A stretch of DNA of 64,000 bases from an uncultured Roseicyclus sp. (GTDB lineage: Bacteria > Pseudomonadota > Alphaproteobacteria > Rhodobacterales > Rhodobacteraceae), in contig CANLLF010000004.1 in assembly GCA_947491935.1 (NCBI GenBank), positions 248,001-312,000 of the forward strand. The letters are read 5' to 3'. Shown here in pieces: positions 1 through 9,604 of this stretch; the stretch's first letter is position 1; every line of letters starts with the position of its first letter. The position numbers were made by a program, and so were the translations under genes. The notes under the pieces are model-generated. The model was not told where the DNA came from. It worked only from the letters and a program-made list of their open reading frames with translations, and searched no databases.

Positions 1-1484
1 ATCGCTTCCCCCATGCCTTCGATCACCATTTCTACCCGGTCGGGCGCCGTGGCATCCGTGGCCGCCAGTAGCGCATCTCGAACCACGCCGGCCCGCCGTA
101 GCGACAGGCGGGCGTTTATGGTCGCGGGGCCGTTGCCGTCCGAAAATCCAACGAAGATCAAACGCCGTCCGTCGAACGCGCCACGTTCAACCGCGGTGGC
201 AAGTCGCGCGATGGAGGTGCGCGATTGCACGTCAAGCTCCGTCCCGCCGGGATTGAACCGCAATGTGGTCGACAGCCGCTCGGCCCCGCCCAGGGTTTCG
301 ATAACTTCCTGAAGGTCCGCCAGATCCACGTCTTCCCCGGCGGCGCGGATGGCATTGGTCAGGCGTTCGCCCTGCAGGGCAAGCGGCGTGCGCGTCAGGG
401 TCTGGTCCACGAACCCCGCCTCGCGCACTCGACGTTCGGCATCGTCGGTTTCGGTGAAGGCCAGGAATTGTCGCACCAGAAGCGGGAGGCGCCGCGGCGC
501 GAGATACATGTAGACCGGCGCGGTCAACGGGTAGTCCTCCGCCTTCACGGCATCGACAGACGCCGTTTGCGCAAAGCCGCAGGTGCCGATCAACGGCAGC
601 GCGCGCGCCATCCCCTCACCGGACCGCGCCGTGATCCCGACGGCATAGGCATCCGCGGCAACGGCGGCGGCCAAATCCTCTGCGCTGGTGTGGCGCGTGA
701 TCCGGTCCGCCAGCCCCGCATCGGACGGCAGAAGGACACGTGCCGCAAAAGCCTGCGCCAAGCCCAATCCCGGCGAGAGCAGATGCAGCGCCACGGGTGC
801 ATCCGGGCCACCCAGATCCTGCCAGTTCTGCACCTCTCCCGAAAACAACCGCGCCACATCGGGCAGCGACAGCGCATCAATCGGGTTTTCCGGGGAGACG
901 ACGGGCACCAGTGCATCGAGTGCCAAAACACGCACGCGGTCGTCCAGCGGCGGATCGTCCGGGCTGACGGTTTCGGCGGCGCGAATCTCGGCCACCGATG
1001 GCTCGCGCAGGGCCAGTGCGATATCGGCCTCGCCATTCAGCAGCGCGAGAAAGCCATTATCCGTGGTGCCGGGCGAGACGATGAAGCGCGCGGCGGGCGA
1101 TCCATCGGCCCGCCGCAAGAGGTAGATCAGTCCGTCCTCCCCGGCTGCCACATCTGCCGACATGCCCTGGGTCTCGGCAAAGGCCGCCAGCAGCGCGGGA
1201 AGAAGCCCCTCGGCCACCGTCGCCGCCCCCGCCACGCGGGCTTCTGCCACGAAGGTCGCCAGATCCGGGCAACCCGGCCCCGCGCAGGAGACACCTTCGG
1301 CGGATACCGTCAGGGGGCCGTAGACCGTGTCCAACCGGTAGAACGCCCCGTCATAGGACAGAAGGTTTCCCTCCAGCTCGACCGTTCCGTCGAGTGAGCG
1401 CAATTCGACATCCTGCGCGGCCGCGCTGCTGACGTGACACATGAAAAGGGCGGCTCCGATGGCCGCCCCGATCCCCTTGCGCAT
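1..1484 (-). CDS. Periplasmic substrate-binding/OmpA-domain protein, C-terminus off the window
   Basis: The reading frame starts at the ATG at 1484 and runs off the left edge, so about 494 residues are visible. A signal peptide is followed by a phosphate-binding-protein-like (PstS-type) region, with segments such as ARFIVSPGTTDNGF and SLPDVARLFSGEVQNW that fit this fold. The last visible part (FVGFSDGNG, then NARLSLRRAGVVRDAL) matches the peptidoglycan-binding OmpA C-terminal domain. Fusions of a periplasmic binding fold to OmpA are known in Rhodobacteraceae, but the ligand is unknown. It may bind an anion and also tether to the cell wall; that is inference. The 3' end of the gene is missing. 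It lies just downstream of a membrane-anchored hypothetical on the same strand. Confidence 0.8.
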   Translation of the reverse strand, partial: MRKGIGAAIGAALFMCHVSSAAAQDVELRSLDGTVELEGNLLSYDGAFYRLDTVYGPLTVSAEGVSCAGPGCPDLATFVAEARVAGAATVAEGLLPALLAAFAETQGMSADVAAGEDGLIYLLRRADGSPAARFIVSPGTTDNGFLALLNGEADIALALREPSVAEIRAAETVSPDDPPLDDRVRVLALDALVPVVSPENPIDALSLPDVARLFSGEVQNWQDLGGPDAPVALHLLSPGLGLAQAFAARVLLPSDAGLADRITRHTSAEDLAAAVAADAYAVGITARSGEGMARALPLIGTCGFAQTASVDAVKAEDYPLTAPVYMYLAPRRLPLLVRQFLAFTETDDAERRVREAGFVDQTLTRTPLALQGERLTNAIRAAGEDVDLADLQEVIETLGGAERLSTTLRFNPGGTELDVQSRTSIARLATAVERGAFDGRRLIFVGFSDGNGPATINARLSLRRAGVVRDALLAATDATAPDRVEMVIEGMGEA

Positions 1485-1505
1485 GCAAGTTCCGATTGCT
1501 GAGCC

Positions 1506-2513
1506 TCAATTGGAGGCGAGTCTCAGGTCGTCCAGAAGGTTTTGCAAGACCAGAACGTCACCCACCGCGTCGCAGGATGGCACCCTGAAGTTCAGTTCTG
1601 TCACGTCTACCGGACCGGCCCCTTCCGCGCGCAGGGTGCGGGCAAGCACGGTTTGGGTGCAGTTTGCAGGTGTCACCGGGGCATCAATGGACAGACGCAC
1701 ACTTTCGCCCTCCCGCAGAGTTGCGCGGGGCAGGGTATAGATCTGAGCGAAACTGTCGCCCGCGTTCACGATGGTCAGGAATCCACCCGTACCGGCAATC
1801 GCGGCATCGGCATGGGATGGGGTGGCCTGCCAGACGTGTCCCTCTTCGCCGAAGCGCGCACCGAATTCCATCGCGTGCAGTTCAAGGCCCATATCGCCGA
1901 TCCAGGCCAATCCGATCCGGTCGAAGTCGCCCAGATCCGGCAGGTCGACCAGCGCGGTCTCCTCGGTTCCGTCAGCGAAGCCAACCTCGAAGAAGGCGGG
2001 CGTTTCGAAGGCCGGGATATCGAGCGTCAGAAGGCCCAGCGCATCGGTTTCCGCAGTCAAGCTCAGGCCGGAATGACGGATCGAAACCTCTGTATTGCCG
2101 CGGCACGGGGCCATCACATCCAACGCCACCACCGCCGCAGGCATCGCCGTCGCGGAGACGGAAATCGTGCAGGGCAGTCCCAGATCGCTCAGTGGCGTGG
2201 CTTCGGTCATTGGGATATCCGCCACCTCGATGATCTCACGGGTGAAGCTGGCCGGAACCACCATCGCCTCAGGCGATACCGGGACGGCCGCCGAAGGTAG
2301 GCGCACATCAGCGGTCTGGGGAATTTCGGGTAGCACGAGGCCGTGCAAGGAGGCGCGCGACGAAGATGAATGTGTTTCTTCCAGGGCGGTATCGGTTGCG
2401 GCATTTGCGCCGCCGAGCCTTTGCAAGATACCGGATTGAGCGATGTAAAGAAGGCAACCCGTCAATAATATGATCGCCGCAGACACGCGGATCACGATGG
2501 TGTTCAAGGTCAT
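1506..2513 (-). CDS. Membrane-anchored periplasmic hypothetical protein
   Basis: This 335-residue protein has one N-terminal hydrophobic segment (about residues 5-25, IVIRVSAAIILLTGCLLYIA) and a long extracytoplasmic part with beta-rich character and no motif I recognise. The start is set at the ATG at 2513, because a GGCGGAG ribosome binding site lies 8 nt upstream; the in-frame GTG at 2522 would overlap that site. It sits 122 nt downstream of secA and 21 nt upstream of the OmpA-domain gene, all on the same strand, so co-transcription is plausible. Genes next to secA in Rhodobacterales are sometimes labelled translocase without evidence. I see nothing here that shows a role in secretion. Confidence 0.7.
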   Translation of the reverse strand: MTLNTIVIRVSAAIILLTGCLLYIAQSGILQRLGGANAATDTALEETHSSSSRASLHGLVLPEIPQTADVRLPSAAVPVSPEAMVVPASFTREIIEVADIPMTEATPLSDLGLPCTISVSATAMPAAVVALDVMAPCRGNTEVSIRHSGLSLTAETDALGLLTLDIPAFETPAFFEVGFADGTEETALVDLPDLGDFDRIGLAWIGDMGLELHAMEFGARFGEEGHVWQATPSHADAAIAGTGGFLTIVNAGDSFAQIYTLPRATLREGESVRLSIDAPVTPANCTQTVLARTLRAEGAGPVDVTELNFRVPSCDAVGDVLVLQNLLDDLRLASN

Positions 2514-2635
2514 GGGGCACACTCCGCCTACCGTTTCAAACGATAGTATCGCGAAGGAATTGGGCGTGATTGTGCCCGAATTGGAGGAAAAAGACGGCGC
2601 TTTCGCCTTACTGTTCCCAATCTCGGATCAGCGGA

Positions 2636-5356
2636 TCAGCTCAATCGACCATGGCAATGCTTGAACTTCTTGCCGGATCCGCAGGGGCAGATGTCGTTGC
2701 GCCCGGGGTTGCCCCAGGTGCTGGCATCGTCCTCCACAAAGCCGGGCGCGGGATCGCCCGCAGCGGCAGCGTCTGCGGTGGCCGGCGTGGCGCCCGCGGT
2801 GGCTCCGTCCACTTGCGCCTTGGCGGCCTCTTGCTGTTGTTGCAACTGGCGCATCAGGGCTTCCTGCTGCTCCGGGCTCAGCGGTTGAATGCGCGCCAGC
2901 TTTTCGGTCACGTCGGCGCGCAGACCGTCGAGCATGCTTTCAAACAGCTGGAAGCTTTCGGTCTTGTATTCGTTCAGGGGATCCCGCTGGGCGTAGCCCC
3001 GGAAGCCCACGACCGAGCGCAGATGCTCCAGCGTCAGCAGATGCTCCTGCCATTTCTGGTCGATGGTTTGCAGAAGCAGCTGCTTTTCGATGTTGCGCAT
3101 CTGCTCGGGCCCGAATTGCGCCGCTTTTGAGGCCATGTATTCATCCGCCGCCTTCTCCAGGCGTTCGGTGGCAACCTCTTGGTCGACGCCGTCTTCGTCA
3201 GCCCAGGTCTCGATCGGCAGGTCCACACCAAGGGCGGTTTTCGCGGCCTCTTTCAGGCCCTCCACATCCCATTGGTCGGCGTAGGATTTTGGCGGCATGT
3301 AGGCATCCACCATGTCCTCGATCACCTGGTGGCGCATGTCCTTGGCGACTTCGGCGATATCCTCGGCCCCCATGATATCGCGGCGCTGGCCAAAGACGAC
3401 CTTTCGCTGATCGTTCATGACGTCGTCGAATTTCAGAAGCTGCTTGCGGATGTCGAAGTTGCGGCCTTCCACCTTCGCCTGCGCGCGTTCCAGCGATTTG
3501 TTCACCCAGGGGTGCACAATCGCCTCGCCCTCCTTCATGCCCAGCGTATTGAGCATCTTGTCCAGCCGTTCGGAGCCGAAGATCCGCATCAGGTCGTCTT
3601 CCAGCGACAGGAAGAACGAGGATTTGCCGGGGTCGCCCTGACGGCCGGAGCGGCCACGGAGCTGGTTGTCGATCCGCCGCGATTCGTGGCGTTCGGTGGC
3701 CAGCACGTAAAGGCCGCCCGCATCCTTCACCGCCTGCTCATCGGCTTTGTGCTGTTCTTCTATCTGCGTGCGGATCGCTTCGGGGTCGCCGTCGGGATCG
3801 GCGGCGATGGCCTCCATGATCTTGAATTCCACATTGCCGCCCAGTTTGATGTCGGTCCCGCGGCCCGCCATGTTGGTGGCGATGGTGATCGCGCCCAGCT
3901 TGCCGGCATCGGCGACGATCTGCGCCTCCTGCTCATGCTGGCGGGCGTTGAGGATGTTGTGCGGCAGCTTGGCCTTGGTCAGCATCTGGCCCAGCATCTC
4001 GGATTTCTCGATGGAGGTTGTGCCGACCAGAACCGGCTGACCCTTCTCGTGGGCTTCGGCAATCGCCTCGACGATGGCGTTGTATTTCTCCACGCCGGTG
4101 CGGAACACGGCGTCGTCTTCATCGATGCGCGCGATGGGGCGGTTGGTGGGGATCTCCACCACGCCCAAACCGTAGATAGAGCCAAATTCCTCGGCCTCGG
4201 TCGCCGCGGTGCCGGTCATGCCGCCCAGCTTGTTGTAAAGGCGGAAGTAATTCTGGAACGTCACCGAGGCGAGTGTCACGTTCTCAGGCTGTATCTTGCA
4301 GCTTTCCTTGGCCTCGATGGCTTGGTGCAGCCCCTCGGACAGGCGGCGGCCCGCCATCATGCGGCCGGTGAATTCGTCGACCAGAACCACTTCGCCGTCG
4401 CGAACGATGTATTCCTTGTCTTTGTGGAACACCTTGTGGGCGCGGAGCGCGTTCGTCACGTGGTGCACGATCGTGGTGCTTTCGGGATCGTAGAGCGACT
4501 GGCCGTCGGGCAGGATACCCTCTTCGTGCAGGACATCTTCCAGAAAATCGTTGCCTTCATCGGTGAAGGTTGCCTGACGGGTCTTTTCGTCCAGCGTGTA
4601 ATGTTGGTCTTCGACGCGCGGGATGATCTTGTCGATGGAGATATAGAGATCCGACCGATCCTGTGTCGGCCCCGAGATAATCAGCGGCGTCCGTGCTTCG
4701 TCGATCAGGATCGAGTCGACCTCATCCACAATCGCGAAGTTGTGGCCCCGCTGCGCCATCTCCTTGATCGACCCGCGCATGTTGTCGCGCAGATAGTCGA
4801 ATCCCAACTCGTTGTTGGTCGCGTAGGTCACGTCGGCCTGGTAGGCCTGCCGCTTCTCGTTGTCGGGCTGGCGGGGATAGACGGCGCCGGTCGTCATGCC
4901 AAGCGCGGTGAAGACGTTGCCCATCCAATCCGCGTCACGCCGAACGAGGTAATCGTTCACGGTCACCACATGCACGCCCTTGCCTGTCAAGGCGTTCAAA
5001 TAAGCGGGGAACGTGGCGACAAGTGTCTTGCCCTCCCCGGTCTTCATCTCGGCGATATTGCCCTGATGCATGAAGAGCCCGCCCATAAGCTGGACATCGA
5101 AGGCCCGCAGGCCCAGGGCGCGTTTGGCGGCTTCCCTACAATTGGCAAAGGCCTCGGGCAGCAGATCGTCCAGGCTTTCGCCATTCTGGGCGCGGTTGCG
5201 GAATTCCGCGGTCTTGGCGATCAGGCCGGCATCGTCGAGGGCTTCGAACTCAGACTCCAGCGCGTTGATCTGGTCGATGATCGGGCGGACCGACTTTACC
5301 TTGCGGTCGTTCGGCGATCCGAAGACCTTTTTCGCAATCGTTCCCAGTCCGAGCAT
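2636..5356 (-). CDS. secA: Preprotein translocase ATPase SecA
   Basis: SecA is the cytosolic ATPase motor that pushes unfolded proteins through SecYEG. The 906-residue length is normal for the family. The Walker A motif GEGKT is at residues 107-111, and a DEAD-like segment ([17 protein letters not shown]) lies near residue 210. The helicase-like second half carries [13 protein letters not shown] and [11 protein letters not shown]. The extreme C-terminus has the zinc-binding [14 protein letters not shown] motif that binds SecB and lipid. The linker before it is alanine- and glutamine-rich and variable. The gene is divergent from an exported parvulin at 5617; the 260 nt between them must hold both promoters. 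Confidence 0.98.
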   Translation of the reverse strand: MLGLGTIAKKVFGSPNDRKVKSVRPIIDQINALESEFEALDDAGLIAKTAEFRNRAQNGESLDDLLPEAFANCREAAKRALGLRAFDVQLMGGLFMHQGNIAEMKTGEGKTLVATFPAYLNALTGKGVHVVTVNDYLVRRDADWMGNVFTALGMTTGAVYPRQPDNEKRQAYQADVTYATNNELGFDYLRDNMRGSIKEMAQRGHNFAIVDEVDSILIDEARTPLIISGPTQDRSDLYISIDKIIPRVEDQHYTLDEKTRQATFTDEGNDFLEDVLHEEGILPDGQSLYDPESTTIVHHVTNALRAHKVFHKDKEYIVRDGEVVLVDEFTGRMMAGRRLSEGLHQAIEAKESCKIQPENVTLASVTFQNYFRLYNKLGGMTGTAATEAEEFGSIYGLGVVEIPTNRPIARIDEDDAVFRTGVEKYNAIVEAIAEAHEKGQPVLVGTTSIEKSEMLGQMLTKAKLPHNILNARQHEQEAQIVADAGKLGAITIATNMAGRGTDIKLGGNVEFKIMEAIAADPDGDPEAIRTQIEEQHKADEQAVKDAGGLYVLATERHESRRIDNQLRGRSGRQGDPGKSSFFLSLEDDLMRIFGSERLDKMLNTLGMKEGEAIVHPWVNKSLERAQAKVEGRNFDIRKQLLKFDDVMNDQRKVVFGQRRDIMGAEDIAEVAKDMRHQVIEDMVDAYMPPKSYADQWDVEGLKEAAKTALGVDLPIETWADEDGVDQEVATERLEKAADEYMASKAAQFGPEQMRNIEKQLLLQTIDQKWQEHLLTLEHLRSVVGFRGYAQRDPLNEYKTESFQLFESMLDGLRADVTEKLARIQPLSPEQQEALMRQLQQQQEAAKAQVDGATAGATPATADAAAAGDPAPGFVEDDASTWGNPGRNDICPCGSGKKFKHCHGRLS

Positions 5357-5616
5357 ATCGTCTCAACCTTGTGTCACGGCCCGCCTGTTGGGCCAAATCT
5401 TGCGTCATCGGCCCATTTCCGCGGACCGGCAGCGTCTTGAACAATTCGTGTGGGGTTGCCGGGTTGTTCGGCCCTTCGCGGCGGTCTAACTATTGCGCGA
5501 ATGGCCAAGGCCCCGGGAGTGAAACCCGTAAGCGAGATAAGGGGCGGCCCAAGGATAGTCAACGTAAGGCAACCCTGTCACCGGGGCGCCTGCCGACCTA
5601 CAAAGGAATTTCCCCG

Positions 5617-6459
5617 ATGAAGATGCTTTTTGCTTCGGTCGCCATGGCCGCAACCCTCGCTGTTCCGGCCTTCGCCGATGGCCACGTCTCTGCGGATACG
5701 GTGCTGGCCACGGTGAACGGAGAAGAGATCACGCTGGGCCACCTGATCGCCATGCGCCAGATGTTGCCCGCCGAATACCAGCAGCTGCCCGATGAGGTGC
5801 TGTTCGATGGCATGCTGGAGCAGTTGGTTCAGCAGCAGGTTCTGGCCGATGCCGCCGAGGCCGAAGAGGTGACGCGCCAGATGCAGCTTGGCCTCGAAAA
5901 CGAGCGTCGCGCGTTCCTCGCTGCGATGTATATGGATGATGTCGCCATGGCGGATCTGTCCGAGGAAGAGCTTCAGGCCGAATATGACGCGGTCTACGGC
6001 GCGACGGATCCGGTGGTGGAATTCAACGCGGCGCATATCCTTTTGGAAACCGAAGAAGAAGCGCAGGCGATGATCGATCAGCTTGCCGAAGGTGCCGACT
6101 TCGCCGAACTGGCCGCCGAGCATTCGATCGGGCCATCGGGCCCCAATGGCGGCGCGCTGGGTTGGTTCACCGCCGGGATGATGGTGCCGGAATTCGAAGA
6201 AGCCGTCTTTGCTCTGGAACCCGGCGAAGTCTCTGCTCCGGTACAAACGCAATTTGGCTGGCATATTGTTTTGCTCAACGAAACCCGCGATCAGGCCGCC
6301 CCGACCCTTGAGGAAGTGGGTGCCGAGCTTGAGGAAGGTCTGCGCCGCGCGCGTGTTGACGCCCGGCTTGAAGCCCTGACCGCCGAGGCAGACATCGACC
6401 GGCCCGAGCTTGACATTCCTGCCGAGCTGATCCGCAATCTCGACCTGATCGCGGAATAA
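5617..6459 (+). CDS. Exported parvulin-type peptidyl-prolyl isomerase
   Basis: This 280-residue protein has a clear signal peptide ending near AVPAFA. A SurA/PrsA-like N-terminal segment follows, then a PpiC rotamase domain at about residues 125-225, with AHILLETEEEAQ, GPNGGALGWF and QTQFGWHIVLL as the typical core. It should fold or chaperone proteins in the periplasm, which suits its place divergent from secA. The start is the ATG at 5617, with AAAGGAA 8 nt upstream; the frame is open further upstream but there it lacks a signal peptide. A short C-terminal helical tail follows the rotamase domain. SurA usually has two parvulin domains, so this is closer to the single-domain PrsA/PpiC type. 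Confidence 0.92.
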   Translation: MKMLFASVAMAATLAVPAFADGHVSADTVLATVNGEEITLGHLIAMRQMLPAEYQQLPDEVLFDGMLEQLVQQQVLADAAEAEEVTRQMQLGLENERRAFLAAMYMDDVAMADLSEEELQAEYDAVYGATDPVVEFNAAHILLETEEEAQAMIDQLAEGADFAELAAEHSIGPSGPNGGALGWFTAGMMVPEFEEAVFALEPGEVSAPVQTQFGWHIVLLNETRDQAAPTLEEVGAELEEGLRRARVDARLEALTAEADIDRPELDIPAELIRNLDLIAE

Positions 6460-6486
6460 GCAGCGCAGCTGCGTCGGGAGGGGCCG

Positions 6487-7881
6487 TTGGCGAAGGACAA
6501 GAAGAAAAAGAAGGCGGGTAAGTCCGCCGACGCAAAAGCAAAAAAGGGAAAGGCGGCGAAGGCCGCTAACCCGAAATCCGACAAGCAGAAACCGGCGAAG
6601 CTACAATCCAAACTCGCGGTTGCGACAGGTGGATCGAAATACAAGGTCTCATCGCTTGCCCCGGAGGGCTTCCCCGATCTTCCGGTGATCGACGGCGTGC
6701 GCTTCGCGGCTGATGCCGTGGGGGTGCGCTACAAGAACCGCGCCGATGTGATGCTGGCCCATTTGGCCGCCGGGTCGACCATCGCAGGTGTCTTCACAAC
6801 CTCCGCCACGCGGTCGGCCAATGTGCTGGATTGTCAGGCCAAGCTTGCGCGGCTGGGCGAGGATGTCTCCGACGGGTTCGCCATCGTGGTCAATTCCGGC
6901 AATGCCAATACCTTCACCGGCCAGCGCGGCGTGTCGGACGTGGATGCCATTACCAAGGCCGCCGCAAAGGCCCTGAAACTGCCGGAAGACAATATCCTCA
7001 CCTCCGCCACGGGGGTGATTGGGGAACCTCTGCCCGCCCACAAGATCACCGATGCCTTGCCAGCGCTGGCCAAGGCGCTTGATGCGGCGGCCGCAGAAAC
7101 GGCTGCCCGCGCGATCATGACCACGGATACCTTTGCCAAGGGATCCGTCGCGACCTGCGAGATTGGCGGCACCCCCGTTACGATCATGGGGTTTGCCAAG
7201 GGCTCCGGCATGATCGCGCCCGATATGGCGACGATGCTGGGCTACATTTTCACCGACGCCGCCATCACCCAAGACGGGCTGCACGCCATGCTCAGTGCCG
7301 CGACCAAGGGCAGCTTCAATGCCGTTACGGTAGATAGCGACACGTCCACCTCCGACACAGTTCTGATAGCGGCGACGGGCGCGGCAGGCAACGTGCCGCT
7401 GGCCTCGGGCCGATCTGCTGAGGGTAAGGCGTTTGTCGCAGCATTGGACAAGGTGATGCTCGACCTCGCTCACCAGATCGTCCGTGATGGCGAGGGCGCC
7501 ACAAAGTTCGTGGAAGTGCGGGTGACCGGGGCCAAATCCGCGCGGGATGCCGACAAGGTCGCCCGCTCCATCGCCAATTCACCTCTGGTGAAGACGGCGA
7601 TCGCAGGGGAGGATCCCAATTGGGGCCGCATCGTCATGGCGGTCGGCAAGTCCGGTGCCACCGCGGATCGCGACCGTCTGACGATCCGCTTCGGCGATAT
7701 CCTGGTGGCCGAAAACGGCTGGATCGCCGAGGGATATGAAGAAGATGACGCTGCTGCCTATATGAAGGCACAGGAGCTGCTGATCGACGTCGATATGGGC
7801 CTTGGGCGCGGCACCGCGACTGTATGGACCTGCGATCTGACCCATGCCTACATCGACATCAACGCGGATTACCGCTCGTGA
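6487..7881 (+). CDS. argJ: Bifunctional ornithine/glutamate N-acetyltransferase ArgJ
   Basis: ArgJ moves the acetyl group from N-acetylornithine to glutamate in arginine synthesis. The precursor cleaves itself before the threonine of the ATML motif, here at about residue 249 in PDMATMLGYIF. The start is the TTG at 6487, with a GGGAGGGG site just upstream. It adds about 50 lysine- and alanine-rich residues before the usual first conserved segment (VSSLAPEGFPDLP). No ATG, GTG or TTG follows in frame before that segment, so the extension appears to be truly translated. The gene lies 27 nt after the parvulin gene and overlaps mutT by 4 nt, suggesting an operon. Confidence 0.96.
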   Translation: MAKDKKKKKAGKSADAKAKKGKAAKAANPKSDKQKPAKLQSKLAVATGGSKYKVSSLAPEGFPDLPVIDGVRFAADAVGVRYKNRADVMLAHLAAGSTIAGVFTTSATRSANVLDCQAKLARLGEDVSDGFAIVVNSGNANTFTGQRGVSDVDAITKAAAKALKLPEDNILTSATGVIGEPLPAHKITDALPALAKALDAAAAETAARAIMTTDTFAKGSVATCEIGGTPVTIMGFAKGSGMIAPDMATMLGYIFTDAAITQDGLHAMLSAATKGSFNAVTVDSDTSTSDTVLIAATGAAGNVPLASGRSAEGKAFVAALDKVMLDLAHQIVRDGEGATKFVEVRVTGAKSARDADKVARSIANSPLVKTAIAGEDPNWGRIVMAVGKSGATADRDRLTIRFGDILVAENGWIAEGYEEDDAAAYMKAQELLIDVDMGLGRGTATVWTCDLTHAYIDINADYRS

Positions 7882-8276
7882 AAACCCTTTTGGTGTCTGC
7901 CGTCGCCCTGATCGATGCCGATGGGCGCATCCTTCTGGCGCAACGGCCCGAGGGAAAATCCATGGCGGGCCTTTGGGAGTTTCCCGGCGGCAAGGTGGAA
8001 GATGGCGAGACACCCGAAATCGCCCTGATCCGCGAATTACAGGAGGAATTGGGGATCGATACCTGGAAAAGCTGTCTCGCGCCGCTGACCTTTGCCAGCC
8101 ATTCCTACAAGGATTTTCACCTTCTCATGCCACTTTTCGCGTGCCGGAAATGGCAGGGCATGCCGCAATCCAAGGAGGGCCAGGCCCTGAAATGGGCCCG
8201 TGCCAATGAACTGCGCGATTATCCCATGCCGCCCGCCGATATCCCGCTGATCCCCATCCTTCGAGACTGGCTTTGA
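7878..8276 (+). CDS. mutT: 8-oxo-dGTP diphosphatase MutT-type Nudix hydrolase
   Basis: This 132-residue protein carries the full Nudix box at residues 37-60 (GGKVEDGETPEIALIRELQE then ELGI). With the segments GLWEFPGGKVE and MPPADIPLI it resembles MutT, which removes oxidised dGTP from the nucleotide pool. The start is the GTG at 7878, overlapping the argJ stop in a GTGA, a sign of translational coupling. A longer frame starting at 7824 would overlap argJ by more and lacks a ribosome binding site. The ArgJ-MutT neighbourhood is common in Rhodobacterales by my recollection. A broader Nudix specificity cannot be excluded. Confidence 0.93.
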   Translation: MKTLLVSAVALIDADGRILLAQRPEGKSMAGLWEFPGGKVEDGETPEIALIRELQEELGIDTWKSCLAPLTFASHSYKDFHLLMPLFACRKWQGMPQSKEGQALKWARANELRDYPMPPADIPLIPILRDWL

Positions 8277-8402
8277 GGCCACAGTTTCGGAGTTCCTGAA
8301 TCAATTATTCTGAAAAACGACATCAATCTTCATTTTTCGCGTGATTTGTTAACAAAACTGAGTAGCATCGCCCAAAGCAGAGGCGTCTGGGGGGATGAAA
8401 CT

Positions 8403-8543
8403 GTGCTCACTACCGTTCTTATCGGAACTTGCGTGTCGGTTCAGGGGATCTTCGTGCAAAAGCTGACCAATGGTCTTGTGACCGTCCGGGTGGGGGAAAA
8501 GCTCTTCACTGGCCGGCCAGTCTCGGCCCTCGCGGTCGCCTAG
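8403..8543 (+). CDS. Small conserved-looking protein of unknown function
   Basis: A 46-residue frame begins with GTG at 8403, preceded by a GGGGGG purine run 8 nt upstream. It encodes a compact basic protein (LIGTCVSVQGIFVQKLTNGL, then VTVRVGEKLFTGRPVS). Short proteins with this pattern occur in Roseobacters and are sometimes mislabelled as translation initiation factor. I have no evidence for a function. Its stop overlaps the stop of hemH on the other strand by 4 nt (CTAG). An in-frame TTG at 8346 would lengthen it but has no ribosome binding site. Confidence 0.55.
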   Translation: MLTTVLIGTCVSVQGIFVQKLTNGLVTVRVGEKLFTGRPVSALAVA

Positions 8544-9604
8544 TCGAGCCACCCTTTCAGATTTTCTTCCACTACCGTCGCCAAGGCGCGCATATGGGCG
8601 TCGTCGTCGTTCAAGCACGGGATGTAGGTGAAGCTCTCGCCACCCGCCTCCTCGAAGCTTTCGCGGATCTCTTCGTTAATCTCTTCGAGCGTCTCGATGC
8701 AATCGGCCGAAAAGGCGGGCGCGCAGACGGCGATCCGTTTCTTGCCCTGCTCGGCCAGCTTGGCGACTTCTTCTACGGTGTAGGGCTGCAACCATTCCTC
8801 GGGGCCGAATCGGCTTTGGAACGTTGTGACGATATCCGTATCACCCCAACCCAGCCGCTCCTTCAGCAGACGTGACGTCTTCTGGCATTGGCAGTGGTAG
8901 GGATCGCCCTCCATCAGGTAGCGTTTCGGCACGCCGTGGTAGCTCGCCACGAGAACGTCCGGCCGTTGCTCTAACTGCCCGTAGGCGCGCTCGATCGATT
9001 GCGCGAGCGCTTCGATGTAAAGCGGATGGGCGAAGTATGGCTCCACCGTGCGGGCCTGCGGCTGCCACTTGATGTTTTCGAGGCTGCGGAAGAACTGATC
9101 GCAGGCCGTGGCCGAGGTTGCGCCCGCATATTGCGGGTAAAGCGGAAAGAACAGGATCTTGGTGCATCCCTGCGCCACCAGCTCATCCACCTTGGATTTG
9201 GTCGATGGATTGCCGTAGCGCATACAGAAATCCACGATCACATCGTCGCCGTAACGCTCGGCCATCAGCGCCTTTATCTTGGCGGTCTGATCCTTGGTGA
9301 TCGTCATCAGCGGGCTTTCCCCCGCCTCGTGGTTCCAGATCGATTTATACGCCGCGCCGGAGCTGAAGGGCCGTTTCGACAGGATGATCAACTGCAGCAA
9401 CGGTTGCCAGATCCAAGGGCTGTAATCGATCACGCGCTTGTCGCTCAGGAACTCGTTCAGATACCGGCGCATCGACCAGTAATCATAATTGTCCGGCGTC
9501 CCGAGATTGGCCAGAAGCACGCCCACCTTCCCCATTTTCACGGGCGGATGATCGGCGGGGGCGTGAGAGAGCGCTGGCGCGGGTGCGGCTTGCATCATGT
9601 TCAT
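8540..9604 (-). CDS. hemH: Ferrochelatase HemH
   Basis: Ferrochelatase inserts ferrous iron into protoporphyrin IX, the last step of haem synthesis. The 354-residue protein has the family signature VASYHGVPKRYLMEGDPYH, which holds the metal-binding histidine, and the downstream TFQSRFGPEEWLQPYT and CAPAFSADCIETLEEI segments. The N-terminus begins with about 20 variable residues before VGVLLANLGTPD. The ATG at 9604 overlaps the end of the upstream methyltransferase gene by 4 nt (ATGA), so the two are probably translated together. The haem made here would serve the bc1 complex encoded at 28.7-31.5 kb. Confidence 0.97.
   Translation of the reverse strand: MNMMQAAPAPALSHAPADHPPVKMGKVGVLLANLGTPDNYDYWSMRRYLNEFLSDKRVIDYSPWIWQPLLQLIILSKRPFSSGAAYKSIWNHEAGESPLMTITKDQTAKIKALMAERYGDDVIVDFCMRYGNPSTKSKVDELVAQGCTKILFFPLYPQYAGATSATACDQFFRSLENIKWQPQARTVEPYFAHPLYIEALAQSIERAYGQLEQRPDVLVASYHGVPKRYLMEGDPYHCQCQKTSRLLKERLGWGDTDIVTTFQSRFGPEEWLQPYTVEEVAKLAEQGKKRIAVCAPAFSADCIETLEEINEEIRESFEEAGGESFTYIPCLNDDDAHMRALATVVEENLKGWLD

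Noticed and set aside
225-1397. A 390-codon open frame antisense to the PBP/OmpA gene
   Set aside because: No domain, arginine- and glycine-rich shadow composition; the minus-strand frame has clear PBP and OmpA motifs.
3179-5440. A 753-codon open frame antisense to secA
   Set aside because: High GC at third codon positions produces long shadow frames; secA on the opposite strand is certain.
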